Positions 52,901 through 59,483 of a DNA stretch of 64,000 bases are shown here, piece after piece. Position numbers and translations under genes: made by a program. The notes below the pieces were generated by a model. The model made no database searches. It was not told where the DNA came from and saw only the letters and a list, made by a program, of their open reading frames with translations. Origin of the DNA: a virus; IMG/VR virus record IMGVR_UViG_3300027779_000018, positions 17,952-81,951 of that record; one strand, written 5' to 3'. Position 1 is the stretch's first letter, and every line of letters starts with the position of its first letter.

Positions 52901-53592
52901 CACATGTAAACACAACAGCAATGAATTCACCTGAAGGTATCATAAGTGGAACAGTTTACACTAAGAGAGCAACAAACACCTACATTACCTTAAATGATAA
53001 TGCATGGATGGGTACTCCTTGTATCGTTGCATCACAAGAAAATGAAACCAACGAAATGGCAGGAACTAAATCATTCACTGCAACACTACAACTGCAATCC
53101 AACAACAAACGTATATCACCAGTTATTGATATTGCTACAATTGGTTGTCTTGGTGTTGCAAACAGAATTAATAATATCGATGTTGTTGGGGATGTTCCAA
53201 CTGGTACAACTTATATTCCATCAACAGCTCCCGATGGTGACAGTAATGTGATGACTTACATAACAAGAAAGGTAAATCTAAAAACTCCAGCTGCAGCAAT
53301 TAGAGTAACAGCAGATTTCTTTAGACCACCGACAACTGATCTTAAAGTGTTATACAAGGTTCTAGAAAACGATAATGCAACACCATTTGACGAGCTTCCA
53401 TGGACATACTTTAATACCACAGGAGCTCCTGATACAACAACAGAAGCAGATGCAAGAAATTATAAAGAGTACGAATTCTCTGTTAATGATCTTCCTGAGT
53501 TTAGTGCATTTTCAATCAAAATTGTAGGACAAGGAACAAGTACTTCAATCGTTCCACAAGTATCTGCATTAAGATGTTTAGCACTAGCATAA
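46903..53592 (+). CDS. giant DUF4815-type virion structural protein (2229 aa)
   Basis: The N-terminus (SPYYDDFSEDKNFQKVLFRA, GRALQSRELTQSQSILQNQV) is the DUF4815 signature of marine T4-like phages. Several GxxVxGxxSGAxxxV beta modules follow, a Pro-rich hinge (IDPIPVDQTPPVVITDPADP) lies near residue 1550, and a carbohydrate-like beta domain follows. Position after gp8 and size suggest a peripheral baseplate or short-fibre-holding protein, functionally like gp10. Largest gene in the window. Confidence 0.85.
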   Translation: MTEKTDLNVSPYYDDFSEDKNFQKVLFRAGRALQSRELTQSQSILQNQVERFGNHIFKEGSIVEGAQTGLDLELYYVKVKSANPNASGDANAADYRTASVGKYYIGKSTGVVGKVISTSAETTDDKLTLFVKYARQGTDTGNSFTFAANEELQQVTLNAAGSTTIVSSDLNEYTVNTKTDADNPNGLASIANISKGIVYVRGFFVKVPAQELILEKYSGAPSYRIGLTITESIVSSTGDTSLLDNSQGTSNENSTGADRLKFSLVLSKYALTTTDDTDFVELARVNKGLTELTINRPIYGTIENTMARRTFDANGDFVLNQYTSSLREHLDDTTNRGFYTSANGGDEAKVVMQVSPGKAYVKGYEINKIATSTIGLKKARTTTSLDNANTPIRIGNSIRVKNTHSLPEFGNESGSEAMAPFKECELWDTAISTAGVVPTGSANQIGFARVRNIDLYSGTDTSNVYTDISIWNLYLFDIKMFTKITGPTSAASFQAGDKVVGSSSGATGIVANTVASGQASILVHDVVGTFTVDDALSTVGSTAAVIVDVTAVRTYNADRSRSITQTPLESGREIFTADIYADQNTTLTGTVTIAGTAMTGFGTKFVAQLTVGDIILDGGGVERIVQSITDGTNAVIASGTSMVNANCVRRRVQLYNQDQTAAIASWPRDWVATHTGESVQVRRQKVVTVASEAVSLDTGSNATFGAINTDNFSIAVVEKGSGGAAKAQGDLLNIEDYADSNDITSSGSGQTIAISGFHADDNGARLKITYTLTITDPVNRDKTLRQSRVLQVSGNRAAASPYVGFYGTAFGDKDITLGVADVFKIRGVYEGTGGTTPLPPSATFTVSSGTFQNYEKVIGQTSGAHAIIISTGGTTYFYYISGTLVNTENVVGQTSTAVAQLSNVSAGSSNITSRYFFDNGQRDGFYDLAKLQLKTGAPAPSNAIAVVFDYFTPSGGGDFFDVNSYSGIPYRDIPTYSPTKVDLGGLEPDGTFELSDCIDFRSVVGQILGTSTFGTNNSQTVASPIDLSNSTSGAVFAPFGYTSGRDFRSVRTGVSSTGANPIDTPVTGSSFVGDISFYVGRYDKIFLHKSGNFQVSEGTPALSPTKPKAVDDSIELFEVYIPPYTLNLKNIRVRSQDHRRFTMKDISRINNRVTNLERITSLSLLERDTQSKQILDGDGFDRFKSGFLVDNFRGHRVGDVNHPDYECAIDTKAGAMRPQSYSQFWDISLNTGSSSSYKKTGDLLTLPYTTKTYAAVDKASRTINVNPYSVFSFMGTLKLTPGSDVWKDTFHLPDVRISREGNFDAITSSVANSLGTVWNEWQTTWVGEPTVVSEEIQSTSNGSWAGDPAQGGTWIAGEEVTREVTETVETQTRTGVTTSVVEDFVETRADRMVSVTLIPFIRAKTIEVDGQNLKPNSNHYFYFDNIDVNKYVRPYSTDYSQDSGTTVTSGLKTDGNGRLRGYFELPNTSTQRFPTGMRELRATSSFYNLPNPSSAAGEIYQAQGLLQSSQTEITSTRNGRVVYESLSGERQITSTGESWNTDPVDETAPEWIDPIPVDQTPPVVITDPADPVILTPPDPPVVSPVIPIPEQDMWLPIRFEREIRGWRDPLAQSFMVDSVGGMFATSVEVYFETKDTSMPVSVEIRTMNNGYPANIVMPFSEVTKLPADVNISADGSSATVFTFDSPVFLDHEVEYCFVVSSNSNEYNAFISRMGEKDLATGQTISEQPYAGSLFMSQNNSTWTAEQTDDLKFALKVAEFDTTKTATLKFDNAAIPTQVLQSNPIQTFSGANYVKVYSYTHGMYHTSGNTTIANVVGDKTGAVLTIGAIGSVSSTPSNGTYTNVATTTSGTGTGCKVDIVVAGGTVTSTLVSTAGTGYAAVDSLTVTNFDGGTADGTIAIDTIGDTLGGIPIGAINASFGAISNIGIDSFCVTPDLSAYDFVSGYDADDSTVGGGLRTEPLKANGVVQVAASGVTCTRDYYFDTLHTLIPSLALQGTKIAAHVNTTAMNSPEGIISGTVYTKRATNTYITLNDNAWMGTPCIVASQENETNEMAGTKSFTATLQLQSNNKRISPVIDIATIGCLGVANRINNIDVVGDVPTGTTYIPSTAPDGDSNVMTYITRKVNLKTPAAAIRVTADFFRPPTTDLKVLYKVLENDNATPFDELPWTYFNTTGAPDTTTEADARNYKEYEFSVNDLPEFSAFSIKIVGQGTSTSIVPQVSALRCLALA

Positions 53593-53593
53593 G

Positions 53594-53806
53594 ATGAGTG
53601 ACTATATTAAAGTAGAGGGACACTCCAACCTTTTAAGAGATGGTGGTTCAACAGCAATAGTTAATAATGATGTGGCGGCATATCGTCTACAGAAGAGGCG
53701 AAAGGAAATATTTAAGAACCAAGTTAAAGAGATAAATACATTAAAAGATGACGTAACAGAGATCAAAGCTTTACTTCACACATTAATAGAGAAAATACAT
53801 GGCTAA
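53594..53806 (+). CDS. small coiled-coil protein (70 aa)
   Basis: MSDYIKVEGHSNLLRDGGST, then a helix (YRLQKRRKEIFKNQVKEINT) with heptads (LKDDVTEIKALLHTLIEKIH). Similar small proteins lie next to DUF4815 genes in related phages. Starts 1 nt after the preceding stop and overlaps the next gene by 8 nt. May link fibres to the baseplate. Confidence 0.7.
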   Translation: MSDYIKVEGHSNLLRDGGSTAIVNNDVAAYRLQKRRKEIFKNQVKEINTLKDDVTEIKALLHTLIEKIHG

Positions 53807-56012
53807 GACAGTAGACCAATTCAGCACGATAGAAGACTTCAGATTGAAGCACAACGAGCTCGCAATAGATGTGGGTGACAAGTCGGGCCTTAGAACTACT
53901 AATTCCACAACAGTTGTAGATGCACTTAATAGTTTAGAAGATAAATCATTCTTCTTCCAAGAGTTTATCTATACTGCTTCAGCTGGTCAAACAACATTTA
54001 CTGGTAACGATGAGTTTGCTAATTCTCTATTGATGAGAAAGAACAAGATTCAGGTATACAAAAATGCAGACTTGATACTTGAGGATACGGACTATACTAT
54101 CACAAGTCTTGATTCTAAAGGAAACTATCTTTCCCTAGCATTGACATCAGGTGCGTCTGTAAATGATAAGATTGTCATATACTCTTTCACAGGTTCATAC
54201 TTGGGTGCAGAGGGTGGAGATGCAAGGCCTGGCCAGTTCACAGAAACCGCAGCAGAAACAATTTATAATGTTAACACTAATGGTGTTATTCTAAATGGAG
54301 ATGGTTCTCCGTACCAAACACTTTCGCTTGAAAGTGGATATACTATTCAATTAGCTGGTGCAACATACGGTGAAGAAAACTTAACACTTGCGGCAGGTAA
54401 AACTTTAGCTGCACCTACTATAACAGACAACACACTTTCTGTCAATAGTGGTAACATAACAAGTGGAGTATCGGGTACATTCTCAGGTGCTTTAACTGCA
54501 GGGTCATTTACAGACGGTATAATGACTGCGACAGGTGGTGATATAACTGGTGTTGACGATATTACAGGAACAGCAGACTCTACATTCACTGCATTTAAAT
54601 TTATAGACAAAAGTGGTGCAAACTTAACTGGTGGTGTATTAACCGCAGGTAGTTTAGACATCTCAGGTAATGCAGATGTTGATGGAACGATGGAAGCAGA
54701 TGCGTACACGGTTGACAATATTCCTCTTAATGAGTACATTTCAGATACCGTTGGCGCCATGGTCACTTCTAATAGTGAAGCAGGCATTAGTGTAGATTAC
54801 CAAGATAGTGATAACACACTAGACTTTAATGTTGCTGACCCAACACTTACCTTTACAGGGGATGTTGCTGGTTCAGGACAAATAGTAAATTTAGGTAACG
54901 TATCCATTGGGTTGACAATTCAACCCGACTCTGTTGCACTAGGAACTGATACTACTGGTAACTATGTAGCTACTATTGTTGACGCAGGTAACGATCATAT
55001 TACTGTTGCAAATAGTGGTACAGAAACCGCAGGAATAACCCTAAACATTACTGATGATGCTGTTGATTCAGATCAGATAGCACCTAATGCTGTTGCACTA
55101 GGTACACAAACTACTGGAGCTTATGCGGCAACAGTTGTTGGTACAGCAAACGAAATAACAGTATCGGGAAGTGGTGGAGAAACAGCAGCTATAACGGTAA
55201 GTCTACCCGATGATGTTACTATAGGAAACGATTTAACAGTTACAGGTGACTTGACTGTAAACGGTGATACAACTGCAATTTCGACTACAAATTTAGAAAT
55301 AACCGATAAGTTAATTGTATTAGGGAAAGGTTCTAGTACTTTAGCACAGACTGATTCTGCTGGAATCCAGTTAGGTGAAAATGCGTCTGCACCTACAATT
55401 ACTTGGGATAATGGAAATGTTAGATTATCTATAAACAAAGGACTCTATTCTTCTGTAGGATTTACAGGAAACGTAACAGGTGATGCAACAGGTAACGCAG
55501 GAACAGTCACTAATGGAGTTTATACTACTGGTACTCAAACTATCGGTGGGGCAAAAACATTTAGTTCTTCCATTGTAGGTGCTTTAACAGGCAATGCAGA
55601 CACCGCTACTACCCTAGCAACTGCTATAACTATCGCAGGGAACAGTTTTAATGGTTCAGCAAATATAGCCATCGCTGTAGAAGATTTATCTAATTTTAGT
55701 TCAACAGGTGCTTCTACAGGGCAGGCCCTAGTTTGGGATGGTGGGGCAGGGGAATGGGAACCTACAACACTAGGTTCAACTACCGATTCATATACTGAAG
55801 GAACAAACAATAAATACTTTACAGATGACCGAGTCAATGACATACTTGTTTTACAAGACGGCCTAAAGAAGGTCTATGTTGATAACCCTGATGGGGGTGC
55901 TGATACTCCTATTGATGGACGTGCTACCCTCTCACTAGATTACGAAACTGTAAGTGTTGCTCCGACAGTAGTTGGTTCTACTGCGACTGGACACTTATGG
56001 TTCGTCATATAA
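53799..56012 (+). CDS. tail fibre protein (737 aa)
   Basis: N-terminal attachment-like domain (AKTVDQFSTIEDFRLKHNEL), a beta domain with TASAGQTTFTGNDEFANSLL, then long Gly/Thr/Ser repeats and the fibre domain NDLTVTGDLTVNGDTTAIST followed by NLEITDKLIVLGKGS. The C-terminus (GRATLSLDYETVSVAPT) is short. A trimeric fibre shaft is likely. Confidence 0.75.
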   Translation: MAKTVDQFSTIEDFRLKHNELAIDVGDKSGLRTTNSTTVVDALNSLEDKSFFFQEFIYTASAGQTTFTGNDEFANSLLMRKNKIQVYKNADLILEDTDYTITSLDSKGNYLSLALTSGASVNDKIVIYSFTGSYLGAEGGDARPGQFTETAAETIYNVNTNGVILNGDGSPYQTLSLESGYTIQLAGATYGEENLTLAAGKTLAAPTITDNTLSVNSGNITSGVSGTFSGALTAGSFTDGIMTATGGDITGVDDITGTADSTFTAFKFIDKSGANLTGGVLTAGSLDISGNADVDGTMEADAYTVDNIPLNEYISDTVGAMVTSNSEAGISVDYQDSDNTLDFNVADPTLTFTGDVAGSGQIVNLGNVSIGLTIQPDSVALGTDTTGNYVATIVDAGNDHITVANSGTETAGITLNITDDAVDSDQIAPNAVALGTQTTGAYAATVVGTANEITVSGSGGETAAITVSLPDDVTIGNDLTVTGDLTVNGDTTAISTTNLEITDKLIVLGKGSSTLAQTDSAGIQLGENASAPTITWDNGNVRLSINKGLYSSVGFTGNVTGDATGNAGTVTNGVYTTGTQTIGGAKTFSSSIVGALTGNADTATTLATAITIAGNSFNGSANIAIAVEDLSNFSSTGASTGQALVWDGGAGEWEPTTLGSTTDSYTEGTNNKYFTDDRVNDILVLQDGLKKVYVDNPDGGADTPIDGRATLSLDYETVSVAPTVVGSTATGHLWFVI

Positions 56013-56021
56013 GATTATGAT

Positions 56022-57842
56022 ATGTCAGACGAAATTTTTATAAACACAGGTACTAGTTTTCAACAACAGTATACTGCGAGACAACCAGCGATAGGAACAG
56101 CTCCTACGATAGGAAGTGTTATTGCACAAGCAATTGCAACGACTCAGACTCCGTTCACCTATCAAAGAAGAAGTCCAGCTAATTATAACGCAACTGGTCA
56201 GACTCCGTTCACCTATCAACATAGAACACCGAGTATCTATCAACATCCAACGATTGGTCAACAACCGTTTACCTATGATAATAGACAACCTGCGACATAT
56301 CCTAGGATTGCACGGCAACCCGCTACTTATGCTAGACAAGGAAGACTACCATCTACCTATGATAATAGACAACCTGCGACATATCCTAGGATTGCACAAG
56401 TTACTTATCAGCATCCATTTACTTATCAACATAGAACACCGTCTACATATGCTAGACAAGGTCAAACACCTTATCCTTATATAGCAAGTGGACAACAGCC
56501 GACTGCTAATCAGAATACAGCTTCTGCACAGGCTCCAAGTATTGCGAATGCACAGACAACTTCACAACAACCTTATGCTTATCAGGCAGTAAGTCAGACA
56601 CCTTATATTGCACAAGGAAGAACACCAAGTATCTATAATGCAACTGGACAAGTGGCATATAACTTTCAGCAGCCAGCACAACAACCGTATCCTTATATTG
56701 CTCAAGGAAGACAACCAAGTACCTATCAACATAGGAACCCATTCACATATGCTGTGACACAAGCTCAATCAACTTATTCTTTTCAACAACCTGCGATAGG
56801 TCAACAACCTTATATCTATAGTGATACAATACAAACTTACTTTAGTGGATATTCTTATGAAGAGGATGAAGGTGCATTTGCAATAAATAATAGTGGTCAT
56901 TTCGGTTGTAAATATGTGGGAAATGATATTATACTATATTTCCAAGGTGACGGTAACCAAGAGAACTCAGGAAGTACTGGGACTTATGGAACTGGGACTG
57001 ACACAAGTGTCACTTATTTTAGTAGCTACGCAGAAATAGGAAGAATTAGGGATGCCGCTTCAGGATACACGGTTAGACGAACTACTGCCTATTGGAGTGG
57101 ATTTTCTACATATGACGGTGGGGACGGCTCTACTTCATTTAGTGGCACCATAACAACATCAGCTACATCAGTCACCTCAAGCATGAGAGAGTGTAATTTG
57201 AATAAAGTGTGTATTGGTGCCGGTGAAGGAGAAAGTCGTGCTAGATTTTCATTAATCTTTGAAAAGTCAGGAGATACAACACATACACTGAACTTGGATA
57301 TGTTAATTGATGTTAACTTAACGGAAGAAGAATGTCCAGGCTGTTGTGTCCATGTAAATATGACCGTAGAGACAGCAGATGGAGAAGTTAATGTTAGTAC
57401 ACTATCGGTTGGAGATATGGTTTATGCATATGACTTCTTAGGTGGTGGTAAGATGTTAACTCCAATAGTCCATAAGGTTCTGATCCCAAGAGATTGTGAG
57501 TACCAAGTTAATGACTTGTTACTAACAGAAGATCACCCAATATACTTATCAGACGGAATGCGTAGACATAAAATGGATGGGTCAGCAGGTTTGAGTGGTG
57601 GAAGACGAGCATCGGTTAATCCTGAACTAACAATGGTAAACTATGGACTAGAGGTAGATCAACTTGTAATTGGTGATGTTATGATGAAGGGTGATGGAAC
57701 AACAGAAGAAGTTACTAGTATAACTGCATATGCAGGCACACATGATAACTATGCATTACTAACAAAACAGGGTAACTGGTATGCAAATGGTGTAATGGTA
57801 GATAGTGTTGTTAAAGACTTAAACATTGAGGACATTGCATAA
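56022..57842 (+). CDS. Tyr/Gln/Pro-repeat adhesin with C-terminal Hint domain
   Basis: 606 residues in three parts. Residues ~15-270: tandem short repeats of the type QTPFTYQ / QQPYPYIA / RTPSIYQH. Residues ~275-435: a beta domain (SYEEDEGAFAINNSGHFGCK; YVGNDIILYFQGDG). Residues 441-606: a Hint (hedgehog/intein) module with nucleophile C442, VGDMVYAYD, the block-B TEDHP (502-506) and NWYANGVMV near the end. The intein C-terminal His-Asn is replaced by D594-S595, so protein splicing is not expected, but N-terminal autocleavage at C442 is possible. Confidence 0.8.
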   Translation: MSDEIFINTGTSFQQQYTARQPAIGTAPTIGSVIAQAIATTQTPFTYQRRSPANYNATGQTPFTYQHRTPSIYQHPTIGQQPFTYDNRQPATYPRIARQPATYARQGRLPSTYDNRQPATYPRIAQVTYQHPFTYQHRTPSTYARQGQTPYPYIASGQQPTANQNTASAQAPSIANAQTTSQQPYAYQAVSQTPYIAQGRTPSIYNATGQVAYNFQQPAQQPYPYIAQGRQPSTYQHRNPFTYAVTQAQSTYSFQQPAIGQQPYIYSDTIQTYFSGYSYEEDEGAFAINNSGHFGCKYVGNDIILYFQGDGNQENSGSTGTYGTGTDTSVTYFSSYAEIGRIRDAASGYTVRRTTAYWSGFSTYDGGDGSTSFSGTITTSATSVTSSMRECNLNKVCIGAGEGESRARFSLIFEKSGDTTHTLNLDMLIDVNLTEEECPGCCVHVNMTVETADGEVNVSTLSVGDMVYAYDFLGGGKMLTPIVHKVLIPRDCEYQVNDLLLTEDHPIYLSDGMRRHKMDGSAGLSGGRRASVNPELTMVNYGLEVDQLVIGDVMMKGDGTTEEVTSITAYAGTHDNYALLTKQGNWYANGVMVDSVVKDLNIEDIA

Positions 57843-58156
57843 TGCCTACAGGTCAACAACCATATCCTTATACAATTCCAGCAATAGGTCAAACCCCATA
57901 TGGGTATACTGCTAACGCACAACAACCCATTATTGCAAATGCACAGTCTCCATTTACTTATGCGAGACAAGCTCAAGCTGTGGTGCAAGCGATTGCTGTT
58001 GGCCGAATACCTTATCCATATATAGCCTCTGCACAGTCTCCATTTACCTATTCTAATAGACAGCCAGGCACATATCCTAGGATTGCACAGGTTACTTATC
58101 AGCATCCGAGTACCTATCAACATAGAACACCGAGTATCTATCAACATCCAACGATT
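56211..58156 (+). repeat. exact 45-bp repeat shared by the two repeat-protein genes
   Basis: Bases 56211-56255 and 58112-58156 are identical and in the same codon frame (encoding TYQHRTPSIYQHPTI). The surrounding sequence is also similar. Confidence 0.92.
56270..56397 (+). repeat. exact 44-bp tandem-type repeat in the adhesin gene
   Basis: Bases 56270-56313 and 56354-56397 are identical, 84 bp apart (28 codons), encoding TYDNRQPATYPRIA. A near copy occurs at about 58050-58090 in the next gene. Confidence 0.92.
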
Positions 58157-58741
58157 ACTCAGACACCGTTTACCTATGCTAGACAAGCACAGACTACATA
58201 CCCTTATCAGGCCTCTGCACAGACTCCAAGTATTGCAAATGGACAATCGACTTCACAACAACCTTATGCTTATCAGGCAGCTTCACAGACTCCATATATC
58301 GCGAATGCACAACAACCGTATCCTTATATTGCTAATACACAGTCCCCTTATGCTTATCAAGCAAATTCACAGACTCCATATATTGCGAATGGTCAGACTA
58401 ATATCAATGTACAGAATACTGCAAGTACACAGACTCCAAGTATTGCAAACGGACAACAACCTTATCCGTATATAGCCGGTGGACAACAACCTTATATTGC
58501 AAATGGACAACAACCAACTATCGTCCAACAGCCTTACATAACACAGTATAGTTTTCAACAACCTTATGCTTATCAGGTTACATACACTAATACAAGAACA
58601 ATCGGGCCACTTGCAAAAGTCAAGGGAGTATTTGTAAATAAGGCTGGAAGTGTAGAAAAAGTAGACGAAGTATTTACAAATTCTAGTGGATCATTAGAAA
58701 AAGTTCATCAATCTGTTCCTTCGGCACAGTATCAAACTTAA
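57842..58741 (+). CDS. second Tyr/Gln/Pro-repeat protein (299 aa)
   Basis: Starts MPTGQQPYPYTIPAIGQTPY; ~250 residues of the same repeats as the upstream gene (QSPFTY, QQPYPYIA, SQTPYIANG), then a ~45-residue C-terminal piece (PLAKVKGVFVNKAGSVEKVD, FTNSSGSLEKVHQS), a short paired motif common in marine phage tail proteins. No Hint domain. The ATG overlaps the upstream stop by 1 nt, so both are made together. Probably a surface appendage that binds itself or the host. Confidence 0.72.
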   Translation: MPTGQQPYPYTIPAIGQTPYGYTANAQQPIIANAQSPFTYARQAQAVVQAIAVGRIPYPYIASAQSPFTYSNRQPGTYPRIAQVTYQHPSTYQHRTPSIYQHPTITQTPFTYARQAQTTYPYQASAQTPSIANGQSTSQQPYAYQAASQTPYIANAQQPYPYIANTQSPYAYQANSQTPYIANGQTNINVQNTASTQTPSIANGQQPYPYIAGGQQPYIANGQQPTIVQQPYITQYSFQQPYAYQVTYTNTRTIGPLAKVKGVFVNKAGSVEKVDEVFTNSSGSLEKVHQSVPSAQYQT

Positions 58742-58746
58742 GGTGG

Positions 58747-58754
58747 TATAAATA
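58747..58754 (+). promoter_or_regulatory. T4-type late promoter TATAAATA
   Basis: TATAAATA exactly 5 nt (GTATT) before ATG 58760; same box, spacing and spacer as at 62566. Confidence 0.78.
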
Positions 58755-58759
58755 GTATT

Positions 58760-59092
58760 ATGGCAATCATTGCAAACATATTCATAGATCAAGGTGCGGA
58801 CTTCAGTATTACTGTAGATGTATCTGATGCAGACGGAAATGTATTGAGTCTCACTGGTTATACTGCAGCGGCACAAATAAGAAAAACTTATAGTTCTTCT
58901 AGTATATCTAAGACCTTTTCGAATTCAATTAATGCAGCTGCGGGTCAGGTAACTTTAACTCTAACGGATACACAAACAGCTGCTATTGAAGCAGGACGTT
59001 ATGTATATGACTTAAACGTAACGAGTGGTGGTGGAACAACTACAAGAGTAGTGGAAGGTCAGGTAATTGTAACGCCTGGCGTAACGAGGTAA
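58760..59092 (+). CDS. Ig-like / BppU-like tail protein (110 aa)
   Basis: MAIIANIFIDQGADFSITVD, then GYTAAAQIRKTYSSSSI and LTLTDTQTAAIEAGRYVYDL form a beta-sandwich typical of phage BppU-N or Ig-like baseplate appendages, frequent in marine phages. No Shine-Dalgarno; late promoter 5 nt upstream. Confidence 0.7.
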   Translation: MAIIANIFIDQGADFSITVDVSDADGNVLSLTGYTAAAQIRKTYSSSSISKTFSNSINAAAGQVTLTLTDTQTAAIEAGRYVYDLNVTSGGGTTTRVVEGQVIVTPGVTR

Positions 59093-59098
59093 TTCAAT

Positions 59099-59338
59099 AT
59101 GGCAATTAAAGGAACATTAAGTAGAGTAGCCACAATTGGTGGTAGCATTGTTGGGGCCGGAGCAATTCGTGCGAAACAAGTAGCTATTGGGACAAGTGGT
59201 GACACAAATATTTCAGCAAGATCAATCAATGAACTTGCAGATGTAAACGTGACGGAGAGCGATGACGGTCTTCTTTCATATGATGCAGCGACAGATAAGT
59301 GGGTAACAACTACCACACTTGACGGTGGAACATTCTAG
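59099..59338 (+). CDS. small fibre-associated protein ending DGGTF (79 aa)
   Basis: MAIKGTLSRVATIGGSIVGA, then ISARSINELADVNVTESDDG and an end TTLDGGTF, shared with the 582-aa fibre and nearly with the 63515 gene. Likely a fibre cap or chaperone piece. The 145-nt gap after it has two small stems (GTTGTC/GACAAC; CCAC/GTGG) and ACTAAATA near 59342, but no gene. Confidence 0.62.
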   Translation: MAIKGTLSRVATIGGSIVGAGAIRAKQVAIGTSGDTNISARSINELADVNVTESDDGLLSYDAATDKWVTTTTLDGGTF

Positions 59339-59483
59339 TTTACTAAATAACTATATCAAATCAAGGTTGTCAACCAGTGAGACAACGACCCACATTGTGA
59401 GTGGACAGTATATATTATGCAATCACGGCCTCGACAGTGACAGGTCATAATTAAATAAATCAAATTTTATAGGAAATATAAAA

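Noticed and set aside
54347-55843. Minus-strand Val/Ser/Pro-rich frames opposite fibre genes
   Set aside because: Typical shadows of Thr/Gly/Ala-rich fibre sequence.
56211-58156. CRISPR array or diversity-generating retroelement as explanation of the repeats
   Set aside because: Repeats are in-frame coding units of uneven spacing; no spacers, no Cas or reverse transcriptase gene and no template repeat seen in the window.
56025-58561. Long antisense and alternative frames in the repeat-protein genes
   Set aside because: They mirror the tandem repeats; no start signals and repetitive composition identical to the main frame.
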